DNA of 6,131 nt from Firmicutes bacterium UBA3906 (GTDB lineage: Bacteria > Bacillota > Clostridia > Caldicoprobacterales > DTU083), in contig DGFG01000110.1 in assembly GCA_002391555.1 (NCBI GenBank), positions 1 to 6,131 on the forward strand. Reading direction: 5' to 3'. Within the stretch, counting starts at the first letter, position 1; every line of letters starts with the position of its first letter. A model generated the notes under the pieces. It was not told where the DNA came from. It saw only the letters and a list, made by a program, of their open reading frames with translations, and did not search any database. A program made the translations under genes and the position numbers. Positions 1 through 5,604 of this stretch are shown here, piece after piece.

Positions 1-7
1 ATCTTAT

Positions 8-649
8 TTACTTATTCTGGATTTTGTGTAATATTATAAAACCGTTTTCCTCAATGGTTTTTTCAATTTCACTAGTATCCATGGAGTTTATACCAACGAC
101 TATTGCACTTTTCCCATGCTCGCCTCTATAGACAGCGACCCGAGTTATATTGGCCCCGAATTTGCTTATAATGCTAGTGAGGTTGGACATTATGCCAGGT
201 TCATCAATTGCTTCTATTGTGAGCCTAGTTCCCTTTTCCCTAAAGCCTAATAGCTCAATAAATGAATCAAATATATCGCTTTCTGTGATGATTCCTACCA
301 ATTTGTCGTCTTCTACTACAGGCAAAAACCCTACCCTCTGGTCTCTCATAAGGGTTGCTGCTTCTTCTAATAGGGCATCAGGTGAAATAGTTACTATATT
401 TTTAGACATTATATGCTTGATCTTGGTCTTTGACAATAAGTAAGTAATCTCACCTACACTAAAGGTAGTAGCTTTAGAAGGTGATGCAGATTGTATGTCC
501 TCCCTTGAAACAATCCCTACAAGCTTATTGTTTTTCATAACGGGCAATCTTTTTACACCGTTCTCAACCATGATGGCATGAGCATCGGGTATAGTTTGAT
601 CAGGTGAAATCGTATGTGGATTTCTAGTCATCTTATTCTTAACAAACAT
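8..649 (-). CDS. AcuB-like protein: two CBS domains plus C-terminal ACT domain
   Basis: Predicted soluble cytoplasmic regulatory or sensor protein of 213 residues with no catalytic domain. CBS repeat 1 covers about residues 5-53 and ends in GIVSREDI (45-52). CBS repeat 2 covers about 79-127 and ends in GIITESDIF (119-127). An ACT domain follows at about 141-210, with the typical turn DEPG at 149-152. Order and length match Bacillus AcuB. CBS pairs usually bind adenine nucleotides and ACT domains often bind amino acids; the ligands here are unknown. The ATG lies 4 bases after the livF stop, and a GGGGG Shine-Dalgarno-like run (658-662, 8 bases from the ATG) overlaps the livF end, so it is very likely the last visible gene of the liv operon and translationally coupled to livF. 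No acetoin gene is nearby, so a role in acetoin use is not supported. A role in sensing branched-chain amino acids or energy state is inference from context. The stop is 7 bases from the window edge, so any terminator lies outside. Confidence 0.9.
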   Translation of the reverse strand: MFVKNKMTRNPHTISPDQTIPDAHAIMVENGVKRLPVMKNNKLVGIVSREDIQSASPSKATTFSVGEITYLLSKTKIKHIMSKNIVTISPDALLEEAATLMRDQRVGFLPVVEDDKLVGIITESDIFDSFIELLGFREKGTRLTIEAIDEPGIMSNLTSIISKFGANITRVAVYRGEHGKSAIVVGINSMDTSEIEKTIEENGFIILHKIQNK

Positions 650-653
650 CTGC

Positions 654-1358
654 TTAACCCCCTAAGTATGCCTTTTTGATAGCATCACTCTTTAAAAGCT
701 CCTGTCCACTTCCACTAACTCTAATAGAACCGTTTTCAAGTACATAGGCACGGTTTGCAATTTGTAGTGCCATATTCGCATTTTGCTCAACAAGAAGTAT
801 GGTTGTACCAGCCTCATTTATCGTCTTTATTATACTAAATATTTCTTGGACTAGCAATGGGGCTAAACCCATCGAGGGCTCATCTAGGAAGAGTATCTTT
901 GGTTTGCTCATCAATGCCCTGCCTATAGCTAGCATCTGCTGTTCTCCCCCTGAAAGGGTACCAGCAGCCTGCTTTCTTCGCTCGTGGAGTATAGGAAAGT
1001 GTTTATATACCTGCTTTATATCTTGGGCAATCCCTGCCTTGTCCCTGCGTAGGTAGGCTCCAAGCTCTAGGTTTTCTAGTACAGTCATTTCAGTAAATAC
1101 ATGCCTTCCCTCTGGTACATGGACTATACCATTTTTAACCCTATCCTTTGCAGACATGTTAATTATGCTTTGGCCATTTAAAAGGATATCTCCTGACCTA
1201 GCTTTAATAAGTCCTGATATTGCTCTTAAGCTTGTGGTTTTTCCAGCACCGTTGGCACCGATTAGGGTGACTATCTCACCTTCATTAACTGATAATGAGA
1301 TACCTTTGAGTGCATGAATTACCCCAAAATATACATTTAAGTCTCTAACCTCAAGCAT
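654..1358 (-). CDS. livF: LivF, ATP-binding protein of branched-chain amino acid ABC transporter
   Basis: Cytoplasmic ATPase subunit of 234 residues that pairs with LivG to power uptake of branched-chain or other hydrophobic amino acids. Walker A is GANGAGKT at 34-41, the signature LSGGEQ is at 135-140 and Walker B ILFLDEP is at 155-161. The Q-loop position carries the PEGR motif (82-85), and the H-loop reads LLVEQN (188-193) with Gln in place of the switch His. Both are the normal LivF form and separate it from LivG. The start is placed at the ATG at 1358, not at a possible upstream ATG at 1400. The 1358 start gives the usual LivF N-terminus (MLEVRDLNVYFG), and GGAGAGGG at 1367-1374 sits just upstream. 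With this start the gene overlaps the livG stop by 8 bases, which implies translational coupling. It ends in TAA, 4 bases before the CBS-ACT gene. Confidence 0.96.
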   Translation of the reverse strand: MLEVRDLNVYFGVIHALKGISLSVNEGEIVTLIGANGAGKTTSLRAISGLIKARSGDILLNGQSIINMSAKDRVKNGIVHVPEGRHVFTEMTVLENLELGAYLRRDKAGIAQDIKQVYKHFPILHERRKQAAGTLSGGEQQMLAIGRALMSKPKILFLDEPSMGLAPLLVQEIFSIIKTINEAGTTILLVEQNANMALQIANRAYVLENGSIRVSGSGQELLKSDAIKKAYLGG

Positions 1359-2136
1359 CTTCGACACCCTCTCCAAGATAGGCCTTGATGACCTGTTCAT
1401 TTGTTTTTACTTCTTCTGGTGTCCCTTTTGCTATGACCATACCAAAGTCTAGCACATAAATTCGCTCACAAATCTTCATTACTAAGGACATATCATGTTC
1501 TATAAGCAATATAGTTAGATCAAATTTTTCCCTGATTCTTTTAATAATTTCGGAAAGACGCATGGTTTCTGCAGGGTTCATACCAGCTGCAGGCTCATCT
1601 AAGAGCAAGAGCTTAGGCTTTGTAGCTAATGCACGGGCAATCTCTAAGTGACGTTGCTCTCCATAGGGCAAGTTTTTAGCTAACTCATCCTTTTTATCTG
1701 CTAGATCAAAAATCTCTAATAACCTTAGACTTTCCTCAACTAATCTATCCTCTTCCCTTTTAAAGCTTGGTAGGTGCAAAAAGCCAGACAATAAGCCATA
1801 GGCTACATTCTTGTGCATAGCAATACGGACATTATCTAGCACAGTTAGCTCCTTAAAGAGCCTGATGTTTTGAAAGGTTCTGGCTAATCCCTTACTGCAT
1901 ATCTTGTGGGGCTTTAAGCCCTCAAGTGCTATTTCTTGGCTACCATCGGCTAGTGTAATTGTGCCATGGGTTGGCCGGTATACTCCTGTTAGTAGATTGA
2001 AAACAGTAGTCTTACCTGCACCATTTGGTCCTATCAAGCCTACTAGCTCACCTTTATTTATTTCCATGTTAACATTAGCAACTGCAGTTAAGCCTCCAAA
2101 GGACTTGGTAAGTTTATTTATTTTCAACAGGGTCAT
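1351..2136 (-). CDS. livG: LivG, ATP-binding protein of branched-chain amino acid ABC transporter
   Basis: Cytoplasmic ATPase subunit of 261 residues, the partner of LivF. Walker A is GPNGAGKT at 36-43, the Q-loop is ARTFQNIRLF at 85-94 (Q89), the signature is the LivG-type LPYGEQ at 156-161, and Walker B LLLLDEPAAGMNP is at 176-188 with catalytic E181. The H-loop is LLIEHDM with H214. The C-terminal part (about 235-258, with GTPEEV and KAYLGEG) is the extension typical of LivG-type proteins. The frame is open to an ATG at 2205, but the ATG at 2136 is chosen because a textbook AAAGGAGG (2146-2153) lies 9 bases before it and the protein then begins with the family N-terminus. The start lies inside the end of livM (23-base overlap), and its TGA overlaps the livF start, so livM, livG and livF should be co-translated. 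Confidence 0.96.
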   Translation of the reverse strand: MTLLKINKLTKSFGGLTAVANVNMEINKGELVGLIGPNGAGKTTVFNLLTGVYRPTHGTITLADGSQEIALEGLKPHKICSKGLARTFQNIRLFKELTVLDNVRIAMHKNVAYGLLSGFLHLPSFKREEDRLVEESLRLLEIFDLADKKDELAKNLPYGEQRHLEIARALATKPKLLLLDEPAAGMNPAETMRLSEIIKRIREKFDLTILLIEHDMSLVMKICERIYVLDFGMVIAKGTPEEVKTNEQVIKAYLGEGVEDA

Positions 2137-3148
2137 TATCCAAATCCTCCTTTGCAGTAGTTTTTTTCTCTTTTCTAGACCTAAGAGCCTTAAACTTTTC
2201 TCCAATAAAGGCGCGCCAATCTCCTAGCATCGCAATGGAGAGCTCTCTAGAACCTAAGAGCCCACCAGGCTTAAAGATCATTATTATAATAAGTAACAAT
2301 GAGTATAGGATCATCTGCACATCTGAGAATGCTTGCAAGAAGGAAGATACCAAGGCTAATACTATGGCAGAGACTACTGATCCTGAAAGGCTACCCAATC
2401 CCCCAAAAACTACTATTACAAGAATATTAACAGACTTGTTAAAGTTAAATATATCAGGTTTTATCACATAAAAATAGGATGCATATAAGGCTCCTGCAAT
2501 ACCTGCAAAAAATGAACCTATTGTAAAGGCCATAACCTTGTATTTGGTAGTATTTATGCCCACTGCCTCCGAAGCAGTCTCATCTTCCCTAATGGAAATG
2601 CAGGCCCTACCATGAGTTGATTTCAAGAAATTTGATATAAAATAGACAGTAATAACTGTAAATATAAACAACCAAGTCCAGTTGACGAATCGTTTAGTTA
2701 ATAGGCCTGCTGCCCCATTGGTGATATCATCCATATTTATAAAGATTATACGAATGATTTCAGACATACCCAAGGTTGCTATTGCAAGATAATCACCCCG
2801 TAAACGGAGGGTAGGTAGACCAACCAAATAGCCAGCTATAGAAGCTACTATAGCAGCAGCAAGTACCCCAAGAATAAAACCCCATGTTGTAGGTATGCGG
2901 GCTGTTATCAAAGCACATGTGTAGGCACCAATGGACATAAAGCCTGCATGGCCAAGGGAAAATTGGCCTGTAAAACCAGTGATTAGGTTTAGACTAACTG
3001 CAAGTATTATATTGATAAATATCGTCACTAGTGTCGCCTGCATATAATCATTTATTATATTTGTAGATACCAACACCTGTATAATTATATAGGTCAACAC
3101 CAAGGCTGTTAGCATTTTAAAGCCCTTTGCTTTAAGTATCTTTTTCAC
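2114..3148 (-). CDS. livM: LivM, permease of branched-chain amino acid ABC transporter
   Basis: Inner membrane permease of 344 residues that forms the transport channel with LivH. Many hydrophobic segments run from about residue 12 to 296. Family hallmarks are SLNLITGFTGQFSLGHAGF (52-70), LRGDYLAIATLGMSEIIRI (116-134), the cytoplasmic coupling loop around GRACISIREDETASEAVGIN (180-199), VVFGGLGSLSGSV (246-258) and FKPGGLLG (292-299). A hydrophilic, Lys- and Glu-rich tail of about 45 residues follows the last membrane segment, a little longer than this family needs; its last codons overlap livG. The start taken is GTG at 3148, with AAGG (3157-3160) 8 bases upstream and 3 bases after the livH stop. 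An ATG at 3115 with AAAGGG before it would give a 333-residue protein and cannot be excluded. Confidence 0.95.
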   Translation of the reverse strand: MKKILKAKGFKMLTALVLTYIIIQVLVSTNIINDYMQATLVTIFINIILAVSLNLITGFTGQFSLGHAGFMSIGAYTCALITARIPTTWGFILGVLAAAIVASIAGYLVGLPTLRLRGDYLAIATLGMSEIIRIIFINMDDITNGAAGLLTKRFVNWTWLFIFTVITVYFISNFLKSTHGRACISIREDETASEAVGINTTKYKVMAFTIGSFFAGIAGALYASYFYVIKPDIFNFNKSVNILVIVVFGGLGSLSGSVVSAIVLALVSSFLQAFSDVQMILYSLLLIIIMIFKPGGLLGSRELSIAMLGDWRAFIGEKFKALRSRKEKKTTAKEDLDNDPVENK

Positions 3149-3151
3149 TGC

Positions 3152-4036
3152 TTACACCTTCTCTCTGACATTCTTGCCAAGTAGGCCAGTAGGCTTGACG
3201 ATTAGTATAAATATTAGTATAGCAAAGACAACAGCATCTCTAAACATTGATCCACCATAACCAGCAACCATTGTCTCTACCATTCCTATAAAATAGCCAC
3301 CGAGCATAGCACCTGGAATTATACCTATTCCTCCAAAAACGGCTGCAACAAAGGCCTTTAAGCCAGGTAGCAGACCCATTAAGGGGTTTATTGAATTGTA
3401 GTATACTCCTACCAGGACACCTGCTGCTCCTGCTAGGGCAGAGCCTATGGCAAAGGTAAAGGATATTGTAGTGTCTACATTTATGCCCATTAATTGAGCT
3501 GCTTCTGTATCAAGAGATACTGCCCGCATTGCTTTTCCGATCCGAGTTCTTTTAACTATGAACTGTAGTAGAATCATCAATATAATGGTGGTAGCTAGTA
3601 TTAGAACCTGTTTCATGTTTATGGTTATCCGGCCTATATCAAAGCTTTTTGCAAGTAAGCCATCTATCTGTGGATATACCCTAACTTGAGGAGATGCTAT
3701 TAGTATCATCCCATTTTCAAGCAAGAGTGAAACCCCTATAGCAGTGATTAGGACAGCTATTCTAGTAGCATTTCTCAATGGCCTATATGCTATTCTCTCT
3801 ATTAATACACCTAGAATAGTACAAATAGCCATGGCTATTAATAGGGCTGGTATTAGGCCTAGCTTAAGGCTCGTTATACATACAAAGCCTATATATGCAC
3901 CTATCATATATACATCACAATGGGCGAAATTGATAAGCTTGATGATACCATATACCATTGTATAGCCAAGGGCAATCAGTGCATATATGCTCCCTAGGGA
4001 TATGCCGTTTATGATCTGTTGTAATAGCTGGTCCAT
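3152..4036 (-). CDS. livH: LivH, permease of branched-chain amino acid ABC transporter
   Basis: Inner membrane permease of 294 residues, the usual LivH size, partner of LivM. It is hydrophobic along most of its length. Family motifs are GISLGSIYALIALGYTMVYG (11-30), INFAHCDVYMIGAYIG (35-50), the cytoplasmic coupling loop GKAMRAVSLDTEAAQLMGIN (167-186), KAFVAAVFGGIGIIPGAMLG (227-246) and KPTGLLG (281-287). The segment NFAHxD usually has Gly where this protein has Cys40. The start is set at ATG 4036 because AAGGAAGG (4045-4052) is at good spacing (8 bases to the ATG); a TTG one codon earlier (4039) is possible but less likely. It ends in TAA, 3 bases before the livM GTG. It is separated from livK by 128 bases that hold a terminator-like hairpin, so its expression may depend on readthrough from livK. 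Confidence 0.96.
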   Translation of the reverse strand: MDQLLQQIINGISLGSIYALIALGYTMVYGIIKLINFAHCDVYMIGAYIGFVCITSLKLGLIPALLIAMAICTILGVLIERIAYRPLRNATRIAVLITAIGVSLLLENGMILIASPQVRVYPQIDGLLAKSFDIGRITINMKQVLILATTIILMILLQFIVKRTRIGKAMRAVSLDTEAAQLMGINVDTTISFTFAIGSALAGAAGVLVGVYYNSINPLMGLLPGLKAFVAAVFGGIGIIPGAMLGGYFIGMVETMVAGYGGSMFRDAVVFAILIFILIVKPTGLLGKNVREKV

Positions 4037-4044
4037 CAATATTA

Positions 4045-4054
4045 CCTTCCTTTT
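4045..4054 (-). promoter_or_regulatory. Shine-Dalgarno site of livH
   Basis: The minus strand reads AAAAGGAAGG here, ending 8 bases before the ATG at 4036. This spacing favours that ATG over the TTG at 4039. A similar AAAGGAAG lies about 14 bases further upstream and may be chance. Confidence 0.7.
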
Positions 4055-4093
4055 ATCATCTTCCTTTATAGTTTTTCACAACTATGGGTTTAT

Positions 4094-4131
4094 AAAAAAA
4101 TACATATAAGTGGGTAAACCCACTTATATGT
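4094..4131 (-). terminator. Intrinsic terminator/attenuator between livK and livH
   Basis: Arms at 4102-4115 and 4118-4131 are perfect 14-base inverted copies with only 2 bases between them; in RNA the inner T-A pair opens to give a loop of about 4. Read on the minus strand, the stem is followed by one A and then seven T (4100-4094). Stem plus T-run is the pattern of a Rho-independent terminator. It stands after the livK stop (4165) and before the livH ribosome site. No strong promoter is visible between it and livH, so it most likely acts as a partial terminator, or as a stable 3' end for livK mRNA, with some readthrough into livHMGF. The lower half of the stem is A/T rich and the upper half is GTGGGT/ACCCAC. 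Confidence 0.88.
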
Positions 4132-4164
4132 TATTACTTTAACCTTTTATCTATCTAAAGTCAA

Positions 4165-5316
4165 TTAATTACCTGCCCTGATGGAAGAAACCTGTTTTCC
4201 ATTTTCTAGCTCAATGATTATAACTGCTTTTACAGTATTATGGTTCTCATCTATAGAGAATGAGCCTGTAACTCCCTCAAAATCCTTGGTGGATGCAAGG
4301 GCTTCTTTTAAGGACTCGCCATTTATCTCTTCTGCCCTGCTCAGCCCGTCTGCAATAAATTTTGCCAGGTCATAGCCTAGAGCGTTAAAGGCATCAGGTT
4401 CTTTATTATATTTTGCTTTAAAGTTTGTAATAAAGTCTTTTACTACCTTGCTCTCATCTAATGAGGAGTAATGGTTAGAAAAATACACATTAGTTAGAGC
4501 ATCCTCGCCAGCTAGGTTAACAAGCTCAGGGGAGTCAAAACCATCAACGCCCAATATTGGTACATCGATACCCATAGCTCTAGCCTGCTTTATTATTAAA
4601 CCCGCTTCATTGTAATAGCCAGGGATAAAGATAACATCAAAATCCTGCCCTGTTACGCTAGTTAATATAGCATTAAAATCAGTATCCCCTTTAACATATG
4701 CGAGCTCTGATACTACAGTTCCACCACCTGCTGTAAAGGTGCGATTAAAGTTTTCTGCAAGTCCCTTTCCATAGTCACTTGAGTTGTCCTTAATTATGAT
4801 TGCCTTTTCTTTCTTAAGGTTATCAAGTGCAAAGTTAGCCATGGCAGTTCCTTGATATGAGTCAGTATAGCAAATACGGAAGGCATATTCCTTAAGATTA
4901 CCTGATTCATCTATTGTTACATTGTCAGCTGTTGCAGAACCAGAAGCCACTGGGATTTTGTTGTCAATAGCTACTGGGATTGTAGAATTAAAGCTGCCAG
5001 ATGTAGCAGGCCCCATTATTGCAACAACCTTGTCTTGGTTAATAAGCCTTGTGGTTAATGTCATAGCAGTTGATTCTTCGGACTTGTTGTCATACTTAAC
5101 AGCTTCTATCTTTTTACCATTTACGCCACCAGCTTTATTTATCTCTTCGATAGCTAGCTCTATTCCTTCAACAGAGCTCTGACCATAGGTAGCTACCTCA
5201 CCGGTAAGCTCATAGTTAATTCCAACCTTAATTACATCATCTGTCTTGGAATTATTGCATCCAGCAAATAAGGCGAATATCATTATAAGTACTAATCCTA
5301 TACTAAGCTTTTTCAT
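4165..5316 (-). CDS. livK: LivK-like branched-chain amino acid binding lipoprotein
   Basis: Extracytoplasmic solute-binding protein of 383 residues (type I periplasmic-binding fold, LivJ/LivK group), lipid-anchored on the outer face of the membrane. A signal peptide of 19 residues (KK, then a hydrophobic core) ends in the lipobox LFAGC, so the mature protein starts at Cys20, followed by a short polar linker (NNSKTDD). Family landmarks are GINYELTGEVATYG (32-45), GIELAIEEINKAGGVNGKKI (51-70), the ligand-site segment MGPATSGSFNSTIPVA (101-116), FRICYTDSYQGTAMA (146-160), IPGYYNEAGLIIKQARAMGI (231-250), GVDGFDSPEL (256-265), NALGYD (311-316) and FEGVTGSFSID (346-356). These support amino acid binding; whether it prefers Leu, Ile, Val or another hydrophobic amino acid cannot be read from sequence. 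The start ATG has GGAGG (5325-5329) 8 bases upstream. It is the first gene of the operon and has its own promoter. Confidence 0.96.
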   Translation of the reverse strand: MKKLSIGLVLIMIFALFAGCNNSKTDDVIKVGINYELTGEVATYGQSSVEGIELAIEEINKAGGVNGKKIEAVKYDNKSEESTAMTLTTRLINQDKVVAIMGPATSGSFNSTIPVAIDNKIPVASGSATADNVTIDESGNLKEYAFRICYTDSYQGTAMANFALDNLKKEKAIIIKDNSSDYGKGLAENFNRTFTAGGGTVVSELAYVKGDTDFNAILTSVTGQDFDVIFIPGYYNEAGLIIKQARAMGIDVPILGVDGFDSPELVNLAGEDALTNVYFSNHYSSLDESKVVKDFITNFKAKYNKEPDAFNALGYDLAKFIADGLSRAEEINGESLKEALASTKDFEGVTGSFSIDENHNTVKAVIIIELENGKQVSSIRAGN

Positions 5317-5345
5317 TTTCTTCTCCTCCAGAATTTATTTATAAA

Positions 5346-5374
5346 ATGATACTATACATGTTGATGAACGTCAA
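5346..5374 (-). promoter_or_regulatory. Predicted sigma-A promoter of the liv operon
   Basis: The minus strand reads TTGACG (5374-5369), a 17-base spacer, then TATCAT (5351-5346). Each box matches the vegetative consensus at 5 of 6 positions and the spacing is ideal. The start of transcription would fall near 5340-5338, giving a leader of about 25 bases that contains the livK Shine-Dalgarno site. That is too short for a riboswitch or attenuator, so control is more likely through a DNA-binding protein. No sequence with a good match to the CodY box was found by eye. Confidence 0.75.
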
Positions 5375-5421
5375 GCACTTTAGCAAATTAAACTAGTAAA
5401 TTTTATTATTTATATACCTTT

Positions 5422-5469
5422 ACCACTTTTAAAGCTTTTATCTTATGCACTTTATTAGGTTTAAGTGGT
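5422..5469. repeat. Inverted repeat upstream of the livK promoter
   Basis: ACCACTT (5422-5428) and AAGTGGT (5463-5469) are perfect 7-base inverted copies separated by 34 bases. The pairing can be lengthened to about 10 bases if a 2-base slip is allowed (TTTTAAA against TTTAA). The palindrome AAAGCTTT (5431-5438) lies between them. The element sits about 50-95 bases upstream of the -35 box, where an activator or repressor could bind. It may also be chance in AT-rich DNA. Confidence 0.4.
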
Positions 5470-5483
5470 GTTATCCTATAATA

Positions 5484-5526
5484 AAAGGCCCTAACATGAC
5501 TCACTAGTAGTCATCTTAGAGCCCTT
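5484..5526 (-). terminator. Rho-independent terminator of the synthase gene
   Basis: Arms at 5484-5500 and 5510-5526 form a 17-position stem with one G-G mismatch and two G-T wobbles around a 9-base loop (5501-5509). On the minus strand the stem starts AAGGGCTCTAA, closes with TTAGGGCCTTT and runs into TTTTATTATA. It lies 78 bases after the stop of the upstream synthase gene and before the livK promoter. It therefore separates the two transcription units. Confidence 0.85.
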
Positions 5527-5548
5527 ATATATAGTCTATGCATCTTGT

Positions 5549-5576
5549 GCTTTAAGTTGAAGGTAAGCTTTAAGTT
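5549..5576. repeat. Short direct repeat, two copies of GCTTTAAGTT
   Basis: Perfect 10-base copies stand at 5549-5558 and 5567-5576, an 18-base period, just after the synthase stop in the transcribed 3' region. A partial relative (TTTAAGT) is at 5460-5466. No function can be assigned; the length is small enough for chance in AT-rich DNA. Confidence 0.5.
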
Positions 5577-5604
5577 TTTATAGAATCTAAATTATATGAT
5601 TATC

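Larger units (their letters stand above)
5317..5604. other. Intergenic region between the synthase gene and livK
   Basis: This 288-base gap carries, in transcription order, a 3' untranslated stretch with a 10-base direct repeat, the terminator of the synthase gene (5484-5526), an inverted repeat (5422-5469), the liv promoter (5346-5374) and the livK Shine-Dalgarno site. It is more AT-rich than the flanking genes. I see no convincing small ORF, tRNA or T-box: the conserved GGTGGTACCGCG motif of T-box leaders is absent before the terminator. Confidence 0.7.

Noticed and set aside
150..443. Plus-strand open frame of 97 codons, and similar plus-strand frames at 799-1056, 1904-2227, 2235-2471, 3744-3965, 4181-4375 and 4922-5182
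   Set aside because: Each lies wholly or almost wholly opposite a well recognised minus-strand gene, lacks a convincing ribosome site and shows no recognisable domain, so they are antisense shadows.
1359..1400. Longer livF start at the ATG at 1400
   Set aside because: The added 14 residues are not part of the family N-terminus, and GGAGAGGG precedes the ATG at 1358.
2137..2205. Longer livG start at the ATG at 2205
   Set aside because: The added 23 residues lie over the livM end, do not look like a LivG N-terminus, and the perfect AAAGGAGG site points to 2136.
4044..4061. Tiny leader frame (ATG ATA AAA GGA AGG TAA) just before livH
   Set aside because: Only five codons, its stop falls in the livH ribosome site, and it holds no run of branched-chain amino acid codons expected of a leader peptide.
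4045..4100. Possible separate promoter for livH in the gap after the hairpin (TATAAA near 4063-4068 on the minus strand)
   Set aside because: No acceptable -35 box stands at 16-18 bases from it; AT-rich DNA gives such -10 boxes by chance.
5391..5412. CodY box in AAATTTTATTATT upstream of livK
   Set aside because: Only the first half resembles the 15-base consensus; the second half mismatches at most positions.
5484..5604. T-box leucine leader upstream of livK
   Set aside because: The hairpin lies upstream of the livK promoter, and the conserved T-box antiterminator motif and specifier stems are absent, so it is better read as the terminator of the upstream gene.
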